Translations under genes and position numbers: made by a program
Notes under the pieces: model-generated
Told to the model about the DNA's origin: nothing
Databases searched by the model: none
The model's input: only the letters and a program-made list of their open reading frames with translations
Part shown: in pieces, positions 23,838 through 32,283 of the stretch
Numbering within the stretch: the stretch's first letter is position 1
Layout of the letters: each line of letters opens with the position of its first letter
From: Myxococcales bacterium
GTDB lineage: Bacteria; Myxococcota_A; Polyangia; Polyangiales; Polyangiaceae
Direction: 5' to 3'
Length of the DNA stretch: 32,283 bases
NCBI GenBank assembly: GCA_021847645.1
Contig: JAJZQG010000088.1
Coordinates: 1 to 32,283 of the forward strand

Positions 23838-24941
23838 ATGGACCGCATCCGCTTCGCCATTTACCTGTACGGCCACGGCACACGGCGCGAGCCGTGCATG
23901 ATCGAGTACCAGCATCGCGCCATCCTTAGGGCGATCCCCTGGATGGGAGAGCTCTGGGGAGGCCACCCGGAACCCGGTGAGGTGTTCATCGACATGAACT
24001 TCCCTCCGGTCTTCTCCCAGGACGCCCCGCCGGGACTGGTCAGGCTCGCGGAGCAAATACGGAACGGCGGCTATCAGCACGTCGCACTTTGCATCCATGG
24101 CGCCCCGGCCCTCAGCGAGCCCCAGTTCCCGGTCGAGCACGCGCTAAAGACCCTTGGTGCTCAAGTGTGCAATCTCGCAGCACAGCCTGGGCCGTACGTG
24201 CAGGAGCTTGCGCGTGAGCCTGCGCTATCCGAGCGGCTCGCTCGTGCTTTGCCTCCTTCGCCGGAGGAGGAGTTCGTCACGTTGTTCCCGACGGTGGCAG
24301 CGCAGATCGCGAGGGAGGCTCTCGGTCTGAACGGGCGGGAGGGCGACATCACGTTCACGGCCGAGGCTGCGCGAAGGATGCTCGATGACCTCGCGAGCCG
24401 GAGTCCGTACCGACAGGGGGAGATACCGTGGGCGCGGTGGCGAGACCTGGACCGTGTTCGTGGAGAGCTGGAGCGAGAGCGTGAGCTCGATCAGCGCCGC
24501 AGGAAATCCACAGATCCCCTTTGGAGGCTGGGCCCCCGGCGCGCTGGCGTCCTATTGGACGAGCTCTCCTACGCGGAACAGCCGCGGCCCGCTGACGAAC
24601 TCGCTTGGGCGGAGAGCAGGCTCTGTGACGAACTTGGGTTCGAGCGCATCGACGATGGTCGAGTCAGGACGTTCCAGCGGAAAATCCGCGATCTGCTGCT
24701 CTTCGGCGACCCCAGGCCTCAGCGCCACATTGGGTTCTACGCGTACCGACCGGCGCAAAAGAAAGACCGACGACGCGACGACGACGGGCTGGATAGCCCG
24801 TCGTTCACACTGCCCGACACCTACAAGCACAATTTGAACGCCTGGCTGAAGCGCGCGCTCAAGGACCTCAAGAACCATCGTATCGGCTTTTACGACCCGC
24901 CCGCCAAGCGAGAGACAGATGGCGAGGCGGCACCCGATTAG
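23838..24941 (+). CDS. Resolvase-like protein without the catalytic serine
   Basis: A 367-residue protein of uncertain function. The first 110 residues follow the layout of a serine-recombinase catalytic domain: IRFAIYLYGHG where AIYTRKST would be, then EYQHRAIL, GEVFIDMNF, PPGLVRLAEQIRNGGYQHVALCI, and LKTLGAQVCNL. The catalytic Ser and the DRLSR arginines are missing, so it would be an inactive homologue. The middle is charged and helical; the C-terminal region (FQRKIRDLLLFGDPRPQRHIGFY) has no known motif. It is divergent from the recombinase cassette. Its stop overlaps the stop of the convergent minus-strand gene. The resolvase reading is inference from pattern; a wholly unrelated fold is possible. 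Confidence 0.75.
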   Translation: MDRIRFAIYLYGHGTRREPCMIEYQHRAILRAIPWMGELWGGHPEPGEVFIDMNFPPVFSQDAPPGLVRLAEQIRNGGYQHVALCIHGAPALSEPQFPVEHALKTLGAQVCNLAAQPGPYVQELAREPALSERLARALPPSPEEEFVTLFPTVAAQIAREALGLNGREGDITFTAEAARRMLDDLASRSPYRQGEIPWARWRDLDRVRGELERERELDQRRRKSTDPLWRLGPRRAGVLLDELSYAEQPRPADELAWAESRLCDELGFERIDDGRVRTFQRKIRDLLLFGDPRPQRHIGFYAYRPAQKKDRRRDDDGLDSPSFTLPDTYKHNLNAWLKRALKDLKNHRIGFYDPPAKRETDGEAAPD

Positions 24942-25795
24942 TCGACTTCGCCGAGGTAGTTCCGGGCGGGGGGCATATCGCGTGCGAGCGCAGGAACAGG
25001 CGCCTCCCTGAATCGACGTACCCGCTGCAAGCGATTGAGAATCGCGTTCGCCTCGGCATCCGTTGTGTGGTGATCGTCCTTGCCGAGGCTGACGTGAACG
25101 AGGCGCTGCGCACCTTGTCGAATCCCGCTCAGGATCAAGTTGAAACCGTCAGCGTCAAGCATCACGGACCCGTCGGCTCGGTGCATCTCAACGCGCCAGC
25201 CCTCCGGTAGCGGCGACGGGAGGTACCTGTGCATGCACATCCAACCCTTTCCCGCTTTGGGATTCGCCCCCGCGACCCACTCGCGCGTCTTGCGGTGTCC
25301 CCCAGGCTCCACCTCGCTGAGCATGATATCGGAGGCGAGCTCGCCCGACGCGATGGCCGCTGCGCGCACCTTGGCGGCTTCGGCACGAAGCAAGCTGGTT
25401 CGACGCACAGGCCCGATGAACACCAACGAGCCGAACATGATCACGACATTCCAGGCGTCTGGATCGCCAACGTAGGTGTCCATCAACGCGTCATTGTCGC
25501 GAGGGCTGACGCGCCGGAGCGCGCCTGCAATGTCTCGGTATTCGAGGCAGCCGACGAAGTGCTTGGTGGATTTCAGCGTTTCGCCGAGCCCCGGTTCGGG
25601 AACGAGCGCGCGCACTAGGTCCATGGCTGTTTCATTTCCGCCGTCTGCGAGCAAGATGAAGCCGACGGGACGCTTCACACCGCTGCTGGCCGCCCTTTGA
25701 AAAGCCTCTTGGAGGAGCTCGCGGAAGCGCAGCAAGATCAGGTCCGCATCGAGGCTGCCCGAAATACTCGGAAGACGTTCAGACTTCGTCGCCAT
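24938..25795 (-). CDS. Hypothetical protein downstream of a WYL regulator
   Basis: A 285-residue protein I do not recognise. It has alternating hydrophobic strands and helices (VGFILLADGG, WNVVIMFGSLVFIGPV, FNLILSG) and no transmembrane segment or catalytic signature that I can name. The ATG overlaps the end of the WYL regulator by 17 bases, so the two form one operon, which suggests a shared function. Its stop overlaps the convergent gene by a few bases. It could be an effector or sensor partner of the WYL protein (inference only). Confidence 0.75.
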   Translation of the reverse strand: MATKSERLPSISGSLDADLILLRFRELLQEAFQRAASSGVKRPVGFILLADGGNETAMDLVRALVPEPGLGETLKSTKHFVGCLEYRDIAGALRRVSPRDNDALMDTYVGDPDAWNVVIMFGSLVFIGPVRRTSLLRAEAAKVRAAAIASGELASDIMLSEVEPGGHRKTREWVAGANPKAGKGWMCMHRYLPSPLPEGWRVEMHRADGSVMLDADGFNLILSGIRQGAQRLVHVSLGKDDHHTTDAEANAILNRLQRVRRFREAPVPALARDMPPARNYLGEVD

Positions 25796-26840
25796 TGCTC
25801 ACCTTCGGGGATGTCGTCACCGCTTTTCGTGCATCTGGAACATCGTTCTTGGCGTTCGTAGTCGCGTACCTGGCCGCCACCCTCGCCACTTCCGTTGCGA
25901 TCTCGTCCCGCAGGCTCTCGGGCTCCAACACCTCGACCTTGGAGCCCCAGCCCAGAATCCACGACGTGAGCTCCACCGTGCCGGAGACGTCCATCGCGAG
26001 CTCCACGCCGCGCTCGGTCTTGGTGATCTTCTGCGTCGGGTGCCACCGTCGGCGCCGCACGTAGCGACCCACGCTCGCGTCGAAGAGTAGCCGCACCCGT
26101 GTCCGGGGACCGCCGATGAGCCCGAAGTTCCCCTCGAAGAGCTGGGACGGGTGGTAGTCCTTCGGATACTCGAACCGGTCCTTCTTGAGCCGCTCGATCT
26201 CGCGGAAGCCGTCGAGCGAGAACGTGCGCACGCTCTGGTGGTGCTGGCTGTAGCCCGCGAGGTATAGGCCCTTCTTGTAGACGAGCAGCGTGTACGGCTC
26301 GAGCACGAACGTCTTCTTGTACTGCCCCACGGCGCCATGGGTGACCTGCAGCCGCTCGCCTTGGAGCAGGGCCGTGACGATGTCGTTCACGTGCTCCAGG
26401 CGATCGGCGTACAGGTGCGGCGCCTCGTTGAAGTCGAACAGCTTCCGGTCGAGGTTCTTCGTGTCGATTTCGCGCTTGCGCAGCGTGACCTCGAGGCGCT
26501 CGAACACGTCATCGAGGTCTTCCTTGAACCCGGTGCCTGCCAAAAAATCGAACACGCGCCGCGACAGATAGAGGGCGACGACCTGCGCCGTCGTCAGCGT
26601 GATCGTCTCCCGCCGCGAAGCGGGGTTGAGGCGCCAGACCTTGCGCTTGCCGTCGATGCGCTCTTCGAGATGCTCCCCGGCGTTCTCGAGCGCGCGCAGG
26701 TACCGGATCGCAGTGCGCACGCTGACGCCGAACTTCTCGGCGAGCTCGTAGACGGAAGCACCCCGCGAAGAAGCCAGAAGCGTGCGGATCTGCTGGAGCC
26801 GTGATGCGGGTGCGTAGCGATACTGCGTCGATTCAGCCAT
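25779..26840 (-). CDS. WYL-domain transcriptional regulator
   Basis: A 353-residue regulator. The N-terminal DeoR-type winged helix (RLQQIRTLLASSRGASVYEL, then FGVSVRTAIRYLRALE) is followed by a WYL domain (about residues 130-230: VLEPYTLLVYKKGLYLAGYS, RTFSLDGFREI) and a C-terminal WCX-like extension (WILGWGSKVEVLEPESLRDEI). WYL proteins bind nucleic-acid or nucleotide ligands and often control DNA-damage or phage-defence genes (PafBC, BrxR, CapW). I took the ATG at 26838-26840; an alternative at 26870 adds ten residues, and neither has a strong ribosome site. It is divergent from recA, so the 213-base gap may be a shared control region, and its 3' end overlaps the next gene. Confidence 0.88.
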   Translation of the reverse strand: MAESTQYRYAPASRLQQIRTLLASSRGASVYELAEKFGVSVRTAIRYLRALENAGEHLEERIDGKRKVWRLNPASRRETITLTTAQVVALYLSRRVFDFLAGTGFKEDLDDVFERLEVTLRKREIDTKNLDRKLFDFNEAPHLYADRLEHVNDIVTALLQGERLQVTHGAVGQYKKTFVLEPYTLLVYKKGLYLAGYSQHHQSVRTFSLDGFREIERLKKDRFEYPKDYHPSQLFEGNFGLIGGPRTRVRLLFDASVGRYVRRRRWHPTQKITKTERGVELAMDVSGTVELTSWILGWGSKVEVLEPESLRDEIATEVARVAARYATTNAKNDVPDARKAVTTSPKVSNGDEV

Positions 26841-27053
26841 GGTGCGCGTGTCAACCTGGAGCCGTGTCATAGGAGAGCACGAACGAACGGCCGTCGTCCA
26901 TGCTGCTTCCATCTCGCTGGCTCGATCCAGGCTGTCAGACCTGCCAACTGGCGGAAATTGCAGATGATTTAACTGTGACCTGTTTCGTCATACGTCGGCC
27001 TCATACTGGGTTGCGTGAGGCACTCGATGCCTCCGAACCCAAGGAGACCGACG
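26841..27053. promoter_or_regulatory. Divergent control region between WYL gene and recA
   Basis: A 213-base gap with the most AT-rich patch of its surroundings (about 26955-26990), the likely promoter area. It contains GCCA-AC-TGGC and, closer to recA, a perfect inverted repeat GAGGCA-ctcga-TGCCTC (27017-27033), seven bases before the recA ribosome site AAGGAG. I found no clear LexA box of the E. coli type. Regulation by the adjacent WYL protein is plausible but inferred. Confidence 0.45.
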
Positions 27054-28160
<1,107 letters not shown>

Positions 28161-28171
28161 GGAGGTAATCA

Positions 28172-30865
28172 ATGCGCGTCGATACCCTCGAAGCCTACAA
28201 CGTTCCGCAGGACATCCTCGCCATCTGGCGCGAGAGCGTGGGCGAGAATCTGCTGCCCGTGCAGGAACGGGCGGTCAAGGAGTTCGGGCTGTTCGGCGAC
28301 GCCAACCTCATCGTCTTCTCGCCCACGTCCTCGGGTAAGACGTTCGTCGGCGAGATGGCGGCGGTCAGGGCTGCGCGAAGCGACACCAAGGTGTTCTACC
28401 TCGTGCCGCAGAAGGCCCTGGCCGTGGAGAAGTTCGAGGAGCTGCGTGCGCGGTACGCGGGCTCTGGCATCGAGGTCGTGGTCTCCTCGCGCGACCGCCG
28501 CGAGTACGACGACGCCATTGCGGAGGGGCGGTTTCACATCGCGGTGGTCGTGTTCGAGAAACTGAGTGCGATGCTCGTGGCCTGCCCCAAGCTGCTCGGA
28601 AGCGTGGGTCTGGTTGTTGTCGACGAGCTGCAGCTCATCACCGACGAGAACCGGGGACCGGCGCTGGAGCTGCTCCTGACCAAGCTCAGGATGTCGCCGT
28701 CCAAGCCACGGATCGTCGGGCTGTCGGCGGTGCTGGGCAAGGCCCAGCTTCTCGCGGACTGGCTCGGCGCGAAGCTGCTCGTCGACGTTCGGAGGCCGGT
28801 CGAGCTGCGCAAGGGCGTTCTATGCCGCGGGACGTTCACGTACCGTGAACACAACTCGGGCACGCAGGGTACCGAGGACTTCTCCGACATGGGCGGGGAA
28901 TTGCCGCAGGAGCTGCTGCTCGCCGCCGCCGAGGATATCGTGCGCAGGGGCGAGCAAGTGCTGGTGTTCGTGGCCGATCGCGCTTCGACGGTGCTCTGCG
29001 CGCAGGTCCTGGCGGATCGCGTGAGCATGCCGTCGCTGGGCGAGGCGATCGAGGAGCTGCGCGAGCACGAGGAAACGCACGCCCAGGAGGCGCTGCGCGT
29101 GTCCCTGAACAGCTCGATTGCGTTCCACAACGCGGACCTCTCCCCTGAGGAGCGTGGTCTGGTCGAGAAGTACTTTCGTTCGGGCGGGATTCGCGCGCTG
29201 TTCTCCACCTCCACGCTCGCGATGGGAATGAACCTGCCGGTGAAGAACGTCGTGCTCGAGGCCCAAAAGTGGGGCTACGCGAAGTGGTGCCACCAGTGGG
29301 GCCGGGAGCCCCTGAGTCGTTCGGAGTACGAGAACATGTCCGGCCGCGCCGGCCGCCTCGGACTTTCGAAGGAATTCGGGCGATCGATCCTGGTCACGAA
29401 GTCACCCTTCCAAGCCGAGGCCTGGCTGCATAAATACGTCGAGGGCGACTTCGAGGAGATCGTTCCGACGCTCAAGGAAGCGCCGATGGAGGACCTGGTG
29501 GTGGACCTGCTCGCGTCGGGCATGACCGGCCCCGATACCAGCCTTCGCGAGCTCCTGATGTCGAGCTTCACCGGGGTGACCTGGTGGACCCAGAAGATGT
29601 CCAAGGACGAGCTCGACCGGGCGTTGGACCAAGCGATCGGCGTTTGCGTCGAGAGCGGGCTGGCCCAGCGCTTCCAGGGGCAGCTGCGCATCACCGACCT
29701 CGGGCATGCGTGTGCCGCGAAGGGCATTGGCGTCAGAACCACGGTTGCTCTCGCGCGATGGGCATGCGCGAGCAAGGGAGCGCTCCGCGAGCTCGAGGCG
29801 CTCACGGTTGCCGCGCAGTCGCCCGCAGGCGCCGACGTCTACGTGAGCATGCCGAAGAACGAACGCTGGAAGATGGAGTACCGCGCTCAGCTTCTTCAGC
29901 GCGCCACCGATGATGGGATCATCGACCGTGCCGTCTTTGTGCCGCACACCACGAACGAGTACGCGGCAAGCTACGATGATTCCAGGGCTTTCAAGAAGGC
30001 ACTCATGCTCTGCGATTGGATCGCTGAGGTTCCGACCAAGGAGATTGAGCGCAGGTATCAAGTGTGGGCGGGCGCGATCCGCCGCGTCGGCGAGGACTTC
30101 GCGTGGATCGTCGAAGCGATGGGAGCGATCGCGCAGGCCTGCGGATGGCCCGAATCGCGTAAGACCGAGTTCGCCCAGCTTGCGGAGCGGCTCATGTTCG
30201 GCGTGCGCGCGGACGCGATCCCTGTGGCAAAGCTCCGAGTGCCCGGGCTCGGGCGTGTCCTGGTGCGCCGGGTCGTGGATGCCGGGTTGGCGAACGCTGA
30301 CGCGATGCACGCCGCGGGGCCCGATGTCGTCAGGAAGGCGGTGAATCACCGAGGGGCCTTCGCGCGGCTATGGAAGAAGCTCACGGATAGCAAGCCCGGG
30401 CTCAAGAAGGCGACGCCGTATCCGCCGGTCGCGGAGCCGACGGTGCTGGTTGCCGCGGAGCCACTGGCGCAGGCTGCGGCCCCGGACGAGGATGCCGCCC
30501 TCATCGTGGATCTCAAGGACCGGCGCGTGATCTACCGAGGCCACGAGATTCCGACGCGCCCGCCGAACAACCTGCAACGCCAGCCGTTGCTGGCGCTTGC
30601 GGTCTTGGCCTCTCGCGCCGGTTGCGTCGTTGGGATGGCGCAGCTCGCGGAGGAGATGGCACGACTGGGGCCCATGAAGAAAAGGCCGCTCACGCCGGAG
30701 CCCAAGGACCTGCGGTACAAGCTCCTTCGTCCCTTCAAAAAGGCGCTTGAGGGCAGAGTTGCGGAAGAGGAAATCGATCGGCTCATCGAGAACGTGCCCG
30801 GCGTCGGCATTCGGTTGACCGTCGCCGCGCGGCTGGTCCGCGTCCAAGTCGCCACCGCGGCGTAG
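28172..30865 (+). CDS. Ski2-like DExH helicase with C-terminal DNA-binding domain
   Basis: An 897-residue superfamily 2 helicase. Motif I is FSPTSSGKTF near residue 52, motif II DELQ near 150, motif III GLSAVLG near 184, motif V-like STSTLAMGMNLP near 350 and motif VI MSGRAGRLG near 392, the pattern of Hel308/Ski2-like enzymes. After these come a helix-hairpin-helix-like VPGLGRVLVRRVVDAGL (about 690) and a C-terminal section ending in DLRYKLLRPFKKAL ... VPGVGIRLTV, which resembles an OmpR-type winged helix. The gene starts 11 bases after recA behind GAGGAGG. Probably a DNA helicase acting in recombination or fork repair with RecA (inference from operon). It is larger than typical Hel308. Confidence 0.9.
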   Translation: MRVDTLEAYNVPQDILAIWRESVGENLLPVQERAVKEFGLFGDANLIVFSPTSSGKTFVGEMAAVRAARSDTKVFYLVPQKALAVEKFEELRARYAGSGIEVVVSSRDRREYDDAIAEGRFHIAVVVFEKLSAMLVACPKLLGSVGLVVVDELQLITDENRGPALELLLTKLRMSPSKPRIVGLSAVLGKAQLLADWLGAKLLVDVRRPVELRKGVLCRGTFTYREHNSGTQGTEDFSDMGGELPQELLLAAAEDIVRRGEQVLVFVADRASTVLCAQVLADRVSMPSLGEAIEELREHEETHAQEALRVSLNSSIAFHNADLSPEERGLVEKYFRSGGIRALFSTSTLAMGMNLPVKNVVLEAQKWGYAKWCHQWGREPLSRSEYENMSGRAGRLGLSKEFGRSILVTKSPFQAEAWLHKYVEGDFEEIVPTLKEAPMEDLVVDLLASGMTGPDTSLRELLMSSFTGVTWWTQKMSKDELDRALDQAIGVCVESGLAQRFQGQLRITDLGHACAAKGIGVRTTVALARWACASKGALRELEALTVAAQSPAGADVYVSMPKNERWKMEYRAQLLQRATDDGIIDRAVFVPHTTNEYAASYDDSRAFKKALMLCDWIAEVPTKEIERRYQVWAGAIRRVGEDFAWIVEAMGAIAQACGWPESRKTEFAQLAERLMFGVRADAIPVAKLRVPGLGRVLVRRVVDAGLANADAMHAAGPDVVRKAVNHRGAFARLWKKLTDSKPGLKKATPYPPVAEPTVLVAAEPLAQAAAPDEDAALIVDLKDRRVIYRGHEIPTRPPNNLQRQPLLALAVLASRAGCVVGMAQLAEEMARLGPMKKRPLTPEPKDLRYKLLRPFKKALEGRVAEEEIDRLIENVPGVGIRLTVAARLVRVQVATAA

Positions 30866-30890
30866 CGGCTGACCGAGTACTCCCCTTGAA

Positions 30891-31739
30891 CTATGTGGAG
30901 GCCGAGAGTCGCGGCGCGATGCGTGGATCCTGCGCATAGATGCTCCACAGCCTCTCGAAGAAGCGCTCTGCTGCGTCGACGGCTGCCTCGCACGCGCCGG
31001 GTCCAAGGACAATCGTCGGACTCTCGTTGAGCAGCCCGGATCTGTCCACGAGCACGTGTGGCAAGGCCTCGATCAGCACCTGCTTGCCGGCGTTCTCGAC
31101 GAGCCCCCCGTCATGGGCGATGCAATTGCGCGCCTCGCGGTATCGGTCCAGTGCGTTCCATTCCGGCCACGAATCGAAAGTGCCCAGCGCAATTCCCGCT
31201 TGGTCCCGTAAGTACAGCAGGTACAGGACGGGCGTTGGCCTCTTGGGCTGCTTGTCTCGGAACTTGCGGTAAGTCATTGGCAAGGACCACTCAGCATGCA
31301 AGCCAACGCACCATTGGTGCAGGACGTGCTCGACGTGCGAGTAGACTGCTACCAGTAGCGATCGGCGCAGAATCAACGGGAAGGTGGTCTCGACGCGCCA
31401 GAACGCGACGGCCATGGGGGCGAACACAGGGTTCTTGGTGAAGCTGTGGAACGGATCGGCCGCGGCGGCCTTCATCGCATGATCGGCAGAGATCTTCGTT
31501 TCCTTCTTCTGCTGCTCGATCGCTCTCTCCACCATTGCGACCGCTTGTCGGACATCGTCGAAATTGAATGCCGCGCTTGGCCGAAACACGTCGATTGGCT
31601 TGGGCAGATCCGCAAGACGCTCCGCCACAAGCTTGTCAAGCCAGGATGATCCTTTCGCGTTTCCCTCAGGCGGATCAGTGCTACCTGCACCCGTCGACGC
31701 GAGTGCCTGCTTCAGAGCTTCATCCCACAGCTTGTTCAT
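30891..31739 (-). CDS. HEPN-like protein with an RX4H motif
   Basis: A 282-residue protein. Near residue 206 it has YREARNCIAHDGG, the Arg-X4-His (RNCIAH) signature of HEPN ribonucleases, following helices such as LLVAVYSHVEHVLHQWC and LLYLRDQAGIALG. HEPN proteins act as RNA-cleaving toxins or defence effectors, or as non-catalytic binders. No nucleotidyltransferase or kinase antitoxin gene is adjacent, so it may be a stand-alone effector. The start is uncertain: ATG at 31737-31739 (MNKLWDEALKQ) is the first after which the protein looks structured; an ATG at 31814 would add 25 residues, and neither has a clear ribosome site. It is convergent with the helicase, 25 bases apart. Confidence 0.75.
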   Translation of the reverse strand: MNKLWDEALKQALASTGAGSTDPPEGNAKGSSWLDKLVAERLADLPKPIDVFRPSAAFNFDDVRQAVAMVERAIEQQKKETKISADHAMKAAAADPFHSFTKNPVFAPMAVAFWRVETTFPLILRRSLLVAVYSHVEHVLHQWCVGLHAEWSLPMTYRKFRDKQPKRPTPVLYLLYLRDQAGIALGTFDSWPEWNALDRYREARNCIAHDGGLVENAGKQVLIEALPHVLVDRSGLLNESPTIVLGPGACEAAVDAAERFFERLWSIYAQDPRIAPRLSAST

Positions 31740-31827
31740 ACGCTGATCGTACACCCGAGCGAGCCGAGGGGCCGATGCGCCAACGCCGGTCGACGCTTTC
31801 TCCTCCGTCGGCATCAGCTGGGCGTGA

Positions 31828-31890
31828 GTCGCCGAAAAAAGTGACCCTCTGGCGACAAAAAAACGACCCTTCGGCGACCACAAGCGCGGC
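31828..31890. repeat. Repeat block A (IS21-end-like)
   Basis: It starts GTCGCCGAAAAAAGTGACCC and holds two units of the form GACCC-N3-GGCGAC, followed by CACAAGCG. The first unit with its flank also forms an inverted repeat (GTCGCC ... GGCGAC). It is closely similar, in the same orientation, to block B. Multiple short repeats of the type AAGTGACCC are characteristic of IS21-family ends (from memory), so this may be the remnant of an element end. Confidence 0.6.
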
Positions 31891-32010
31891 GAGATGTGCA
31901 TCGGAGTAGCGGACACCTGCTTCTCCTCCTTCGAAGAAATCCGCCGCCGAGCGCCGCCGTCTCCGCACAGGCTCCCCCCGAAAATCCTCAGCGTCTTCGC
32001 GTAGCTAGTG

Positions 32011-32076
32011 GTCGCCGAAAAAAGTGACCCTTCGGCGACTGAGAAGTGACCCGCTGGCGACCGCAAGCGGGTCGCC
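32011..32076. repeat. Repeat block B (IS21-end-like)
   Basis: It begins with the same 21 bases as block A and again has two units, AAGTGACCCTTCGGCGAC and AAGTGACCCGCTGGCGAC, followed by CGCAAGCGGGTCGC. It is 183 bases from block A in direct orientation and 22 bases before the partial zinc-ribbon gene. The same orientation argues against the two blocks being the two ends of one element. Confidence 0.6.
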
Positions 32077-32097
32077 TCGTCGGATGCTCCTCGCGTG

Positions 32098-32283
32098 ATG
32101 CACCGACAACCCGCACTCAACGAACGACGTCCCGAACCCATCACCACTGGCGAGCCCGTCCGTTGCGCCTTCTGCGGCGCGCTGCTCGCCACCACCGGGC
32201 CCGAGGGGCTGCGCATCCACCGCAGCCAGCTCGAGGTCCTCATCGGCGGCGCCGAGCACGCCACCTTCGTCTGCTACCGGCCC
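32098..32283 (+). CDS. Zinc-ribbon protein, 3' end cut by window edge
   Basis: Open from the ATG at 32098 (a GTG precedes it in frame) to the edge, 62 codons without a stop. The translation contains VRCAFCGALLATTG and, later, FVCYRP, so two CxxC-type knuckles of a zinc ribbon are likely, the second one cut. A function cannot be given. It directly follows the repeat block, so it may belong to the mobile element whose end the repeats suggest. No good ribosome site is visible upstream. Confidence 0.5.
   Translation, partial: MHRQPALNERRPEPITTGEPVRCAFCGALLATTGPEGLRIHRSQLEVLIGGAEHATFVCYRP

Larger units (their letters stand above)
31740..32097. other. Non-coding stretch with repeat blocks
   Basis: This 358-base stretch between the HEPN-like gene and the right-hand partial gene appears non-coding. 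The open frame through it on the minus strand translates the repeats twice (giving GSLFSAT in both copies) and has no protein-like features. It contains the two repeat blocks described separately, and presumably the promoter of the HEPN gene. Confidence 0.55.

Noticed and set aside
31740..32264. N-terminal extension of the HEPN-like protein
   Set aside because: It translates through the repeat blocks and is low in structure; a start at 31739 or 31814 is more credible.

Overview
This is a GC-rich bacterial accessory region, probably from a myxobacterium or related high-GC lineage. The taxonomic guess rests only on composition, codon use and the DUF2924/serine-recombinase cassette, so it is tentative. 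Almost everything left of 23.8 kb is on the minus strand in tightly overlapping operons. Most of the recognisable genes are defence, mobility or DNA-repair genes. Coordinates and motifs were read by eye; family assignments come from motif recognition and memory, not from a search.

Defence block (1-20,619, minus strand, transcribed right to left). The first operon (20,619 to 5,518) has six genes: a small helix-turn-helix protein, an HsdM-like N6-adenine methylase, an HsdS-like specificity subunit, a 1380-residue NERD/pseudokinase/kinase/P-loop protein, a 561-residue protein of unknown fold, and a 1856-residue nuclease/HerA-type ATPase. Order and domains match mad1, mad2, mad5, mad6, mad7 and mad8 of the Methylation-Associated Defense System (MADS). 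The two genes I recall lying between mad2 and mad5 (mad3, mad4) are absent, because mad2 and mad5 overlap directly. This looks like a reduced or MADS-like variant. After a 148-base gap comes a complete QatABCD operon: KAP ATPase, QatB, QueC-like QatC and TatD-like QatD. It is extended by a fifth, translationally coupled gene of the RhuM family that runs off the left edge.

Mobility block (20,715-24,941). A minus-strand cassette holds a 67-residue protein, a DUF2924 protein, a 60-residue protein, a large serine recombinase and a ParB/KorB-like helix-turn-helix protein; the last four are linked by ATGA overlaps. Divergent from it is a 367-residue protein whose N-terminus resembles a serine-recombinase domain without the catalytic serine. 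The cassette is plausibly the mobility module of the island, but I could not identify att sites.

Repair/regulation block (24,938-30,865). A WYL-domain regulator and an unknown protein run leftward. Divergent from them is a two-gene operon of recA and a Ski2-like DExH helicase with a DNA-binding-like C-terminus. A WYL regulator facing a DNA-repair operon suggests a damage- or phage-responsive unit (inference).

Right end (30,891-32,283). A protein with a HEPN-type RX4H motif is followed by two blocks of GTGACCC-type repeats resembling the multi-repeat ends of IS21-like elements, and then the start of a small zinc-ribbon protein cut by the window edge. I saw no tRNA, rRNA or CRISPR array.
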